Of a stretch of 64,000 bases of DNA, positions 34,400-45,749 are shown piece by piece. Positions within the stretch are counted from its first letter, which is position 1. Every line of letters begins with the position of its first letter. The DNA is from Tenebrio molitor. Its lineage: Eukaryota; Arthropoda; Insecta; Coleoptera; Tenebrionidae. The stretch is from the NCBI RefSeq assembly GCF_963966145.1, contig NC_091048.1, positions 26,164,001-26,228,000 of the forward strand. The letters run 5' to 3'. Made by a program: the position numbers and the translations under genes. The notes beneath the pieces are model-generated. The model was not told the origin of the DNA. It did not search any database and saw only the letters and a list, made by a program, of their open reading frames with translations.

Positions 34400-35180
34400 T
34401 ATAATAAATTACTATTTTCATTTAGCACATCCATATAGTCAACAAATATTGCTTCGTTTCAGATTTACTTAATTAATTTATAATAAATTTTTCGAAAACG
34501 TATTGCAAAATAACATCTAACATTTTCTCCAACTAACTTTGCCTTGTCTTGCTTTATTTCAGGTCATCATTTTATTAATTTTCCACAAAAATATAATTGT
34601 TACAAAATTTAATCTCCGTCTACCCTGAAGAAAAATCTTTGCTATCAACATTTGAGGCAGTTCTTTCTTATTTTCTGCACCCACATTTTCACGAAACATT
34701 AAATTTCATTAATAAAAAATTCTTTTTCGGTGAGTTTCAGAAAAAATAATTTGATTTTAGATTGTTTAAGAGCATATTTATGAGTAATTACAATATTTGA
34801 AAAAAAAAAAATATTTTTTTGCACATCTGCGGTAAATCAAGATTTTGTGCCAACACTTTCCATGCGTCACACTTGTCCACGTCAATAAATTAAACCCACT
34901 TCTCCACAAATTAAAATATTCGTAAACACCAATTTTTAATCAGGCTAAAAAACTTATTTCTATGTTGCACTAGAAATGACCACGTGTGCCACATTCCACA
35001 TCTCCGAGTTTGACTATGACCCAAAAAAACCATCGTAATTTCGTATCCATTCAACACGTCCTCGGCGCAATTACGAGCCTTAATTAACGGACAAACCTGA
35101 AAAAAATCCGTTTACGCACCGCGTACTACCGTCATCTCCATTACCTATCGGACATTTATTAAAACGCTCCAAAAGCTGCG
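34400..35180. other. AT-rich intergenic sequence
   Basis: Nothing specific is seen. Confidence 0.3.
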
Positions 35181-35189
35181 CCGCGGAGA

Positions 35190-35223
35190 AAGCGGCTAAT
35201 TAATTGCCGGGCCAATTAGCCGC
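35190..35223. promoter_or_regulatory. Perfect-arm palindrome with TAATT sites
   Basis: AGCGGCTAATT and its exact inverse AATTAGCCGCT flank a 12-base centre (AATTGCCGGGCC) in a GC-rich single-copy-looking region. TAATTA/TAATTG are generic homeodomain binding cores, so a regulatory site is a reasonable guess. Confidence 0.35.
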
Positions 35224-35497
35224 TCCTGACGAGGCGCTCCCGAAAAGCCGAAACGTACCGCCAACACTTTTACTGAAAATCCCGAAACGACCACGGCCAT
35301 TGGACGATCTCACGGTTTCTTAATCCACTTTCTATTTTTATTTTTTACCGCTGATAAAAAAAAAGACGCCGAACGAGCTTTCACGATTCAAGAGGCGGCC
35401 AGAGGAATCCGGGTCCGGTCTCGTTTCTCGGGCAATTGAAAGCTGCGTACAAGCACATGTCTAACTTTATTGGATACAGATAGAAAGCCGATAGTGT

Positions 35498-35505
35498 TAT
35501 AAAAG
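35498..35505 (+). promoter_or_regulatory. Orphan TATA box
   Basis: TATAAAAG is followed by GC-rich sequence and, about 80 bases later, by a good donor (GCAGA|GTAAGA, near 35,582). This could mark a transcription start with a non-coding first exon. I find no coding exon to attach to it in this window. Confidence 0.3.
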
Positions 35506-35732
35506 GATATGTGCACGTGTACCGGCGGCTTTTTCTCGCGCTGGGACGACGTTTCTTCACGGAGCGACCTCGAAACGCAGAGTAAGACACAAGACGCATT
35601 CATTAGTAGTTTCATATTTAATCTCTTCTTGTGGTTTAACATCGTAGCGCGAGATCGGTACCCGGTTTGTTTGTTCCCCAGATTTTCTATTCCGTTCAGT
35701 TTTTAACTCAGACGAAGCTTGGAGCGATAGTA

Positions 35733-35971
35733 CGAGGGACATTTGAAAAGCTCTCCACGTGATAAAGCTGCTGTCTAGTTCTTTTTTTGAAACTTCATTA
35801 CACTTTGTCACCAAGAATCTTTTACAGTTTTGGGATTAGATGGAAGTCGGACGGAGCTAAATCAGGTCATTAAGGCGGACGTGGCAGCAAATCGTATTTC
35901 AATTCAACTATTGGCAATAAATTGGTCCACGTGATATTTTATTAGAGCGCGAACTTTTCGAATAACCCTCG
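35733..35971. mobile_element. Mariner-type deletion derivative
   Basis: TA-flanked ends CGAGGGACATTTGAAAAG and its inverse CTTTTCGAATAACCCTCG are typical mariner TIRs. The 239-bp interior (GGACGGAGCTAAATCAGGTC..) looks like leftover mariner sequence, too short for a transposase. Confidence 0.65.
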
Positions 35972-36985
35972 TACATGGAACACTTGAACCACCTAACAAA
36001 GCAACAATTATGTTTGATTATTCAAGTTGTTTGAGTGGTGCCAATATTTGTAAAGTGACATTTGAACTCTTCTTGTATTGTTTTCGGAATGATGTAATCA
36101 CACCAGCATTCATGAAGTAGCAGCTTAAGACCTAGGAAAGCTCATATACCCATGAAAATTTTACAAAATTTTTGCTGCCCCGCCAGAAGAACTACTCTTT
36201 GTCGATTGTTTGAACGAAAATGACGCAAGAACTCCAGAACTTTCTGGTGTTGCTGGTTTACAATTAAATTATTTCTACTTGATATCGTTGGTGAATTCTC
36301 TTTTCTCTTGTATACCTTACCCGCCGCTCCTTAATGCCAAACTATAAGATACGTACAATAGGTCGTTAAGAAAATGAACGTTAACACAGCCTGAGCCATA
36401 AAGTTCCTTTGTCTAATTTTTCTTGTTAAATTTATCGACATTCGTCGTTTTCATTGGGCGAGAACACTGATGATTTGACGTTCTTCTGGCAATTATGGTT
36501 AGAAACATTAGGTGTAACGGTTTTTAGAAAAGTGAAACTGATGAAAAATAATTACGCCACTCTATTTCAAAATGAAAAGAAACCACAGAACAGAATTAAT
36601 CTTTTCCATAGAACATGACCAAACGGACATCTTCTACAAATGAAGGAGTAGCCACAATAAAGGAGAGAAATCTTCAGAGATATTACATGGAACAAGCAGA
36701 ATTTAAAAAAATAAAAATCCCTACAACGAAGGGAAATTAGTCTTGTTTTTTCTTTTCCCATAATGATCCTCTGTATCCTTTCACTGCCTTCAGATTAGGG
36801 TAAAATCTTGCCAAGAAGAAGAAGCTATTCAGAATCCGCACAGGAATTAGATGATAAGCTTATTTCATTTATATTTTATTTATAATTTTTTTATTTGTTA
36901 CTCCGAAGATATTCAGGCTTAGATGCGAGAAAATCTACTCACGACTCCCTCTCTTTTTTTAGTTTTTGTACTTAGGTACTACTGG

Positions 36986-37100
36986 TGATGTTATATATCT
37001 TACGTTACTCCTGGAAAAATGGGCTATCCTGCAGTGAAAGTCCTGTAGAAATCGATTCAGTACTTGAGGCTACAGAGAGGCACAAACAAACATACGTTAC
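36986..37100 (+). mobile_element. Non-LTR retrotransposon 3' tail fragment, copy 2
   Basis: GATGTTATATATCTTACGTT..GTAGAAATCGATTCAGT..GGCACAAACAAACATAC matches the copies at 1.8 and 43.7 kb. No coding part is attached. Confidence 0.55.
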
Positions 37101-37109
37101 ACCAAACAC

Positions 37110-39390
37110 ATTACCTTTCCTTTTGCGGGGCAGTTGGATTAGATAGACCAAGTCACCAGTTGTGGCAAACTGCCCTCATAAATCCAACCATACTTTGATT
37201 TTTATTAATTAAATCGGTTTGCTTTTTCAAATACACTTTCCAAGTACATTTTTTGTCTCAAGAGTTGTTTTTACAGACAGATAAAAGTCTCGATTCTAAA
37301 TTGAGATTATGATAAAATCGTCATGTTTTATTAATCTAGGGTGACGTGATATCGAAAACATATCCTTCGGAGGAGCATCTTCACTGTTGCGCACATTTCC
37401 TCAAGTGTCAATCAACAATCTAAGAGGTGTTTAACTGCTTACAGTCAAATTACTCGCTGATAATCTTCGCCACTTGTTTACCCTAAGAATGTTGCTCTTA
37501 GCAAAGTACAAACTTTCACCACCCCCAGCATAAATATTGTCGCACGCCGCCTAATGTTCCTCCGATGTATGTGAAATAATCCCCGAAGGGGGATGAATAA
37601 TTCATACAGCCACCTTTTTCCTCAATGTCATCATCTTAACGGTGCTGCGACGTTTTATAAATTAATGCGAAACGGGGCGAAAAAGCGCCCCCTTTCACGT
37701 TATGAAACATCTGGTGGCGGCCCCTATGCAAATCGCACCAAAGCGATGTTTTATTCAAGAGATCGGGGGCAACCGGTCTGTATTAAAACGCCACCGAAGA
37801 GCAACTCTTTCATAATAATTATTCACCCTAGAGGTGTAATTAAAGTGTTATCGGGATTTATCCCTGTCGCGCTCCGTCCCGGACGTGACCTCAGGTGTGG
37901 ACTTTTTGTTCTTTTGTGCGCGAGATTTTGCCAGTGATGAATTTTCCGATTTCCGTTTTTTACTGGGCCATTAATAAAGCGGCGCATTCCATTCGAATTA
38001 TCTAATCTCGTTTTTGGATATGTGTGCCAAGACACAGTCTGAGATGTTTTTGAATAATTTATTTCTCCTCGAGTTTCTTTGGTGCGTGTTCTGCATCCGA
38101 GCTTAGATAAATTCGCGTCGAAGAATGCCGGAATGCACGCAGAGCAGATTAATTTCCCCTCGAGATATCAAAGAAGGAATTTTTTGTGGCGGCGGCGTTT
38201 TGTAATTCGCATCGTCGTTTGCTTGTTAACATGTTGGTCTCAATTTCCGATTTAATTAAGGGATAATGTGAGGTGGCACAATCGACGTGCAGAAGCTGCA
38301 ATTAAGCGGTGAGCGTCAGCAGACCATAAACAAAGAGTCTTCGGTGTTAACAGGGCAATCCGGCCAATAACAATAAAATACCTAATTGTCGTCCTTAATA
38401 GACGTTGTAAATCACCGGCAACTGGTCGAAATGAAAGTCTATTTTTCCGTTGGGGCTTCAGCTCGGTTTCGTAGTTATTGACCCTGATTTGAGGAAATCT
38501 TGAATGTGGGTCTAAGGTCAATGCCGAGAGGATCGCATCGCTCGGCGACATAATTCCCATTAGGTAAATATTAAAATAATTCCCTGGAACAAAGAGCAAC
38601 GGTTCTCAGTTTCAGATGAATTGATCGCGCCGGAATAATTGTGAGAACGGCTCATGTTACACTTGTTGTTTCTTCCGGCCAATTGGGTCAGGGCGTGCCG
38701 CTCCTTCCACTCGGAAAAGGAAAGCCGTCCCGGATTCGTCCCCCGGAGCCCTCAGCCGCCGCGTTTCTCCGGTGCATCGATTTGCATAACACGAGCGAAA
38801 TGCTTTCATCTTCTGGTCACAATTACATAAAGCCGATTTTTAAGTGCACATCCGGGCCGCTCCATTTTCACTACGCCTTCCGGTACGATTAGTAGATAGC
38901 GACATCGTCCAAATAAAACAAGAATAGTCGTTGACCGTAACCTCGATTCTCCGGCCGTCGACCATCTGGCTCCGGTGGCCGGTTGGGAATCCGGCGGCTT
39001 CCGGGGCGTTCGTGGCCCGACCGCTCGTTGAAGTCTCCGCGTTGGGATCGTGTCTCATCGGAGAAATATGCTCCGGCGGGACCTTAGGGCGATGGGACCG
39101 TTATCTGCGATGGGGCCGGCAGGGCCCAGATAGCCTTGACCGTGCGTAGGGAGTCTCTCTACTAACCTACATATTTGTGCTCTTCCGACTAGGTGAAAAC
39201 GTGGAGCTGCACCGGAGGAAATCTAGTTCAGCGGAAAACTATCGCGGGCTGGCGTGATTGATGACGGAGGCGGGATCGGGGGTTGACCGGGACGGGGCCC
39301 GAGGACTTCCTCTCAAAGAAGACGGAGGAAATCATAAATTGCACAACAACGATGGTCTAACCAGGTCTTCTTTTTTATTTTTACTTCGTT
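37110..39390. other. Single-copy-looking, GC-richer intergenic region
   Basis: The stretch 37,500-39,320 has few repeats, and 38,640-39,300 is CpG- and GC-rich. ORFs occur on both strands but look like by-products of GC content. This is a candidate regulatory region between genes C and D. Confidence 0.3.
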
Positions 39391-39391
39391 T

Positions 39392-39501
39392 TTTGAATCA
39401 GTACTATTCTGCAATCCGACACCTCCTGCCTTGAGGTGTCTGACGTTAGATTTTTGTTTTGACAAATTTTTACTTAATTTTCTGAATCGGTACTATTCTC
39501 A
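39392..39501. repeat. Direct repeat plus hairpin
   Basis: TGAATCAGTACTATTCTGCA and TGAATCGGTACTATTCTCAA are about 84 bp apart. Between them is the perfect hairpin GACACCTC-ctgcctt-GAGGTGTC (about 39,418-39,441). Confidence 0.45.
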
Positions 39502-40724
39502 ATACTGGGTACTGCCATTGGCTGTGTCTTACGCTACCACGAAACACTACACCACAGCTTATTTTTTTAAAGTAATACCAAATCGCAAATTCACCCCGAA
39601 AATTATTTGCAGCTTTGTATAATACATATACCGTGCGATCGAAAAAAAAAAATCGAGATTACCATGATTAATACACTTCAGTTGGCAGCACGTAAAAATG
39701 TAATTCAAATGTTATCAGATGTCATTAATTACAATAGTAACTGTCATCCCCGACTTTCAAAGCACTTACCAACAACTTACCTTGAATATTTTGTTTTTTC
39801 ATTCCTGAAAACAATACTCTAGTTCGTAAATACGATTGGAGCTCCTCATGATTCTTTTACAACCGACAGGTCACACATAATGCACACCTTTATGAAAATC
39901 AAAATTTCAACGTTCTCAAAATCACTAACCTAACTAACTTTTAATACAGACATCTAATAATTGAAATTTTAACGAATTGCGAACTGAAATTTTGGTCACA
40001 CCAACTCTAATTTTTTTTCGATCTCACAGAATTTTACATTGACACTATTTGCAAATTATGTTTTTTGATTTAATTATACAAAAAATACGTTTACACGTAA
40101 ATTAGAAAATGCCAAAAGGAAGGTACCACCAATTGCCTGCGGAAAACATCCAGTTTTTTATTTTTCCCTATTTCATAAAATTAATAAATTATCATTTAAA
40201 TTAAATACATCTACATATTTAAGCAATTTTCTTGTAGAATCTCCCACGTGCTTCCTTTTCACTCGTGCTCTTTGTTCTTCGGCATTCGTGCTTATTTCCA
40301 CAACAACAAAAGCATTCGTGAGTTCATTCAGAAATAACTGAAAATTTTAAGTTTTCTCTAAAATATTTTTTTTTGAAATACTCATTGTAGTAGAAGTTTT
40401 AGTTTCTGAACGCATATCTTAATTTCGTTAATTTTAAATTTTAAAATAATATTCGTGGTAGGACTAATGGAATTTTTAACCAAATAGTAGTGTTTCTTTA
40501 AATATTGATAAAATATTTAAATAATTTCCCATGGAAATAACTTTTAGTAATATTTATTTGTATTTGTAAAGAAGTATAGATTTTTAGAGTAAAAATACAA
40601 CAGCACCTCTCATTACAACGGAGTCAATAAATTGAAAACAGTAATAAAATAATAGAACTAGTTTTCTTGTACGTTTCATTATACAAATGTTTCAATTGTA
40701 GAAGAAAATTTACGGTAGAATAGT

Positions 40725-40955
40725 TCTTGGATTCTCTCATGGGCTGTGACCTTGGAAATATCTGCGCGAAGGCGGAGCGATAAACCAGTGAAAAAGCTGT
40801 AAATGAAAACTGAAAACGTCGATTACTTTAGATGCAAATAGACGAGAGAAAGAGATATGACACTAATGTAACGAATGACGATGTTTTCCGGTCGGTTTGT
40901 AGCGCCTACTTGAGACGGAAATTCGATGACTCATAGTCCATGAGAAAATCCAAGA
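40725..40955. mobile_element. Palindromic MITE, copy 1 (CTTGGATTCTCTCATGG ends)
   Basis: The left end CTTGGATTCTCTCATGGGCT pairs with the right end CCATGAGAAAATCCAAG. The interior blocks ATCTGCGCGAAGGCGGAGCG and ATGACGATGTTTTCC recur inverted in the copy at 53,555-53,764. Confidence 0.65.
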
Positions 40956-41222
40956 CCACTGATTAAAAATGTTAAATTCTAGAATTATTGGATCCTGTCA
41001 TTGATTTTTTATGTTTTAATTGCTCTTTTAAAATTGGAAAAATTCTATTTCAATCCAACCAGCTTATGCATTTTTGAGTTTGGAATAAATAGTAGCGCTA
41101 TAAAAGTCAACGTTTATTAATCCTAAGACAAAAATCCTTAAAATCCACTCAGATTTGAAATACCAAAGTCAATCATGTCTCATTTACAGCTAGTCCATTT
41201 CAAATAAAAATCTAGATTTGGG

Positions 41223-41900
41223 TTAATTACCGACAAGTCCCAAACAGATGACAAAAACAAGACAATAAAACGCGTAGAAACTAATGCCATTTTTTAGCGA
41301 AACACTCACGCCATAAAAGAAAAACCCCAGACACTCGACCCTCGACTTCCATCCTGAAAAATCTTGTTTTTCCGAGTGCAAGCCAACTAGAGCGTGTAGT
41401 TCGCCTAGTCGACGTCTGCCACTAGGAGTCGCTTCGCCCCGAGAAATGACCGACACACGTGTGTATTGTTGGTTGCCCCAGCCAGATAAACCCGTCCCCG
41501 CAATGCAGACACTAAACTTTATTTATTACACAATCGGTCTTACATGACACCTCGTTAGTATGAATCAGAGGCGGTGGGATAACGTCAAAAGCTTGACAGT
41601 CACAAAGGACAAGAGAGTCATATCGCGAAAGCAACGTGGCTGAAAAAATGTCAGCCGCCGATGCAGATTTTGCGGGGACGCAAGCGATTGAAACACGACC
41701 TTGTTATCCTGCCGAAGCTTAAAACGAAATAAATTTCCTGCTGAGAGTTCAATTAAGAGAGATTCGAGCTTTATTCCTTTTTTTTGCTCACCCGAGAGGA
41801 TCTGTTCACACTTTTTCAGCCTGGAGAAATCCTCCGATCGAAGGACTTGATTAAAAATCGCAAGAAGCAAAGGTCCTCGCTTTTATCCACGGGTCGGGGT
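41223..41900 (-). other. Possible promoter and exon just beyond gene D
   Basis: The minus strand carries ATAAAAG at about 41,885, a good donor (CTCGG|GTGAGC, near 41,790), an acceptor (TTTTTTCAG, near 41,637) and AATAAA at about 41,520. Near 41,293 an ATG opens a signal-like run (MALVSTRFIVLFLSSVW) that reaches GTAATT. These pieces could be a small gene or a distal 3' end of gene D; they do not form a convincing coding model. Confidence 0.2.
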
Positions 41901-41943
41901 GATCATAGCCGGCGAAAAAATTAATTGGAAGACAAATCGTATT

Positions 41944-41949
41944 TTTATT
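41944..41949 (-). terminator. Poly(A) signal AATAAA of gene D
   Basis: The minus strand reads AATAAA 100 bases after the gene D stop. A second AATAAA lies about 420 bases further on. Confidence 0.55.
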
Positions 41950-42048
41950 TACATTTATACAGGACGATATTAAAAAACAACGCTTAATTTAAACAGCAAC
42001 GCATAAATATTTACAAACTAGATTATGTACATTAGCTGCGCCCCCCGC

Positions 42049-44158
42049 TCACGAATCGGGCAAGATCGACTTTTTCGTGGCGCTCCTCTGCTCCCCCTCC
42101 GCCTTAATATCTCCCCCATTATTCCTGTAATGACCCCATCCATTATATGCCAAATGCTGGGCATGATTGTCGTTGGCGAAATGAATGCTGCCGCCGCCGC
42201 CGCTGCCGCCATATTGTGCACTATCGGAATATTCAGGCTCGCCCCTGTAATGAGCCGGGTAACCCACCCCCGCCGGCGAATAATGCGGTCCCGTGTAGTA
42301 GTTCTGCGACTGCAGGTTCGGCTTGCACAGCTTGAAGTACCCGATCAAGCCCGGAATGACGATGGCCAAGAAACCGAGCAGCTTCTTGAAGGACGCCAGG
42401 CCCAGGATCAAAGGCAGGAACAGCAGCAGTTTTAATTTGAAAAGTTTCAGGATGATCAGCATCGGAATGAACAGTTTCTTTAATTGTTTGCGCTCTGAAA
42501 TAAGAGACACGTTTAAATGGGCTGCAGACATTTTTAGAAGAAATCGAGTGTCAATTTTCCTTGGGTTAATCGCGCTCTGGTGCCGTTAGGCGGCGCAACA
42601 GGCGACTACACTCCGAAAAATCATTTTCCACCTATCCCATAAATAATTCATCAGGAATCCGCCACCGCCGCCGCCGCGTTTTCCACCGAGCCTACTTACT
42701 GAAAAGCGAATCTTTTTTGTCCTCGATGACATCAATCTCATCGGCAATCTCGTCGATGAACCTCGGGGAGTATCTCCCCCTTTCGGTAACCTCATTATCG
42801 AATCGCACCTCGATCGCTGTCGACTTCAGGAACTTCTCGATCTGGAAGCGACTCGTCAACTTTGAGCTTTTCACCCTCGCCCCTCGAACTCACCTTCCTC
42901 ATGCCGAACTTGACGAGCTGGTCCCACTCGGACTCCTCCGAACGGGGGGCCGAAGAGTACTCGTAAGGCTCGTGCACCAGCTGACGCAGCTGCCTCTCGG
43001 GCATCCGCAGGATCCTGACGTTCTCGTTGAGGGAGTACTGCGGCTGAAACCGACCATCGAGTGTTAATTAAAAAGCGACAAGCGACGGCTGTTCCCCGAT
43101 TTGTCCATTGCCGGATTTGCATTTTTCACAACCCCGGAGTTTTTATTATAATTCGTCGATGGATTGAATTTTAGCCGAGGGAATCAAAAGAATTAATTGG
43201 ATGTGCGAGATTTTTTCGCGGGGAAGATGAAACCGCCAGGAAGGACTCCCGGACGGAGTGATTACTGCAGGATTATACTTTTATATAGATATAGATAATG
43301 CGAGAATACGGGTGACGGGCTTTGTTAGAGCTTAAAAGCTTTCCATTAGCTTTTAATGGAATTGTTTCGCGGTTATTTTTATGTGGAGGTGTGTCGCGAT
43401 CTAGTGTCCTCTATTGTCGGAAACGCCGAAGGGTTTTCTTTACAAACCCAAAATTAACAACTCAATAGATCCGAGTCCACTTACACAAAATTTTCTCCGG
43501 GGAAAATACATTTTATCAAATGGAACGCAAGAATCGACCTAAATTTGTTCACAAAGAGACGAAAAACTCATTTTTGAAATTGCTACACTCTGAAAAACGT
43601 CATTAGCGACTCCAGCTATAAAGACTTATCAGTTGGTAGTTATTAGCGTTTGCACCCGCTGCTCGGCACTCCGATTAGATACCGTGATGTTATATATCTT
43701 GTGTCACTCTAGAATAAATGGGGTATCGACCGATGCAAGTCCCGTCGAAATCGGTTCAGTTTTGAGGGCTCCAGGGGTGCACAAACATACAAAAAACATA
43801 CATCATACTGTATGTTTGTTTTGTGGCGGGATTTTTCTTTATATTTACCTTTTGGAAGAACTCGTCGAGCGATATCAGCGCTCTGGACTTGAAGCACTCG
43901 GCGAGGTCCCCCTCGAGACAGGCGGCGTTGGTCTTGGCCAAATAGGGGTCGGTGTCCGGTCCTGTGCCCAGTCCGATCAGGTCGAGCAGCGACCTCTCTG
44001 AACGGATCGAATCAAATAAACCGTAGAGAATTAGACGGGATTCACTCACCTTGGGCCTCGTTTCGTGGCCCGAAATTCACGTCATCAGGGCCGATCGACT
44101 GCAGCGCCACCAGCGTAACGAAACTGGAAAGAAACAACCACTTGGCCGCGGCCAACAT
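42049..44158 (-). CDS. Osiris-family (DUF1676) protein, gene D, 5 exons
   Basis: A 331-residue Osiris protein. Exons are 44,158-44,050, 43,997-43,849, 43,043-42,894, 42,841-42,700 and 42,494-42,049; introns are 52, 805, 52 and 205 bp. Phases are 1, 0, 0, 1, and every site is GT-AG (for example GGAAG|GTGAGT, CTTCCAG, TTTTCA|GTAAGT). The signal peptide is about residues 1-20 (WLFLSSFVTLVALQS). A CX7C pair follows at 63 and 71 (CLEGDLAECFKSRAL). A linker with two EID/DEI-rich segments leads to the basic, very hydrophobic block at about 184-240 (LKKLFIPMLIILKLFKLKLL..). The tail is Tyr/Gly/Pro/His-rich with an exact AQHLAY at 295-300 and a hydrophilic end. The exon 3/4 junction is easy to miss, because the 52-bp intron is flanked by ORFs in two different frames. 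Confidence 0.93.
43685..43801 (+). mobile_element. Non-LTR retrotransposon 3' tail fragment, copy 3, in gene D intron 2
   Basis: GATGTTATATATCTTGTGTC..GTCGAAATCGGTTCAGT..GTGCACAAACATAC matches the copies at 1.8 and 37.0 kb. It is antisense to gene D and ends about 48 bp from the intron 2 donor at 43,848. Confidence 0.6.
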
Positions 44159-44312
44159 GATCACCGGACGAATTGCTTTTAAATCGGATTTTCGTCGATG
44201 GAATCCTCACACAATTACGTGTGCTGACGCAGGTAGGTCACTAACTGTACTGAGTGCCGCGAAGTCAAATCAAGTCGACTGCGGACTGTGCCGGTGAGGC
44301 GATTGTCTTCTG

Positions 44313-44319
44313 TTTTATA
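44313..44319 (-). promoter_or_regulatory. TATA box of gene D
   Basis: The minus strand reads TATAAAA about 155 bases upstream of the ATG. CACAGT, an arthropod initiator-like match, follows at about 44,285-44,290, at the expected distance. Confidence 0.6.
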
Positions 44320-44722
44320 AGAGGGTGTGATGCTCGGGGTTTGTCCAAGTCTTGCGACAGGGGCAATGCCCAGAGAAAGTGGCAGTAAACTTGAAAGGAA
44401 AGGTGACGGTATGGTGCGCCGAGAAGAGGTTATGTCAGATGGAGGACAATGGCGCCGGCCAGGCCCACTCGATGTCGTGATGATGTGACACGTCGGGTTT
44501 AGCGCGATCTTGTTGGGTTTTATGCTAATTCGACCGATCCCTTTGGTCGTTATCTCGTTTTCAGTCGAGACAAAAAAAACTAAAAACATAAACAATGAGT
44601 CAGAGCTCCGTGAAAGGACTAAGAGAGAAAGTGACCAAATCCGGCTGGAAAACCCTTGATGATGCGTTTATTACGGAACGGAAACACCGTTTTATGTAAC
44701 GTTTTATGCCATTGGACTTGAA

Positions 44723-45740
44723 TTGGTATGGCGGTCGTTAAACAGAGCGTCTGAAATTCCGAAATGCCGTAACAATTTTCACCAGCAAGACAAATCTAAA
44801 CAAGACAATTCTATTTTGCCTTTCGCCGAGTGGGAGGTTATTATTTCGTCAGGGAGACAATTTCATTATTGTCATAATTACTACAACAGAAAGTGCAAGT
44901 TTTTTGTACGGCCAACCCCAGAATGTAATTATCCTAATTATGAAAATAATGTTGCTGTGGAAAAGGGTAAGTCAGGTTCTGTGTTAAAAAAAATATATTA
45001 AAATGGGGTTGATCCTAATGAAATTATTTGACGTAATGAAAGGGTTTGGTAGTGTTGGAAAGCTCTGAATGGAGAAAATTGACAATAGATGGCTCTGAGA
45101 AAAATCTCTCTCAGGATAAAATCCAAACGACTTAAAATGCAGAAGCTTTGGAAATTTTCTGTGTATTTTTTCAAGCAGCGGGTGTTATAGTGTAGAGACC
45201 AAAAAATGCAACCTTGTTTTAGTCCGGACCTCACAAATGAGTAGTTATTTAGGACACGAGTGTGATATAGACATTATTAACGCACGTATTGTGAAGAATA
45301 ATTGCCCCACGAAGCCGTAGGCCGAATTGGGGTAATCACAACAAACAGGAAATTTTTAATTTTTCGGAGTTCAAACTATTGTTTTGTGCTCTAATCTACT
45401 TGTTGTTGCCTTGGATTAGTGTGTTGTCGTCAATATCATTACCGCACTAGTGCGGTAATAATTTTATTACCGCACTCGTTGGGATAAGAACACTTCTGAA
45501 ATGAGTGCGAGCGATAGATAACATATCCCACATTAGCACAGTAGTGCTGCAAATTTTTGCAATTGGCGATGACCAAACCTAGCATTTTGAGGATATTATC
45601 GAGTCGTCCTGATCCTTAAAAGGTAACTTCTGATCAAAAGTGAAGCCTAAAGTCTTTAACAGTAGAAAGACGCTGACGCAGAGTCACCACTTTTGGACTT
45701 GCTGCGCTCGTGTGTGTAACTTCCCACTTGTACAAAAATA
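44723..45740 (+). mobile_element. Transposon debris with a short coding relic
   Basis: A 92-codon ORF (44,723-45,001) contains a Cys/His/aromatic-rich stretch (FHYCHNYYNRKCKFF) and runs into sequence shared with 23,685-23,790. A second shared module lies at about 45,695-45,735. Between them is 45,240-45,540, with the perfect 20-bp palindrome TTACCGCACTAGTGCGGTAA. A FLYWCH-like zinc finger is possible but unproven. Confidence 0.4.
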
Positions 45741-45749
45741 ACACAATAT

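Noticed and set aside
38641..39149. GC-rich ORFs on both strands
   Set aside because: Stop codons are rare because of the base composition. There is no start context, splice structure or recognisable protein.
42795..43004. Longer reading frame past the gene D exon 3 donor
   Set aside because: The frame continues only through a GTGAGT donor. The next exon (42,841) is in a different frame and follows a CTTCCAG acceptor, giving a 52-bp intron like its neighbours.
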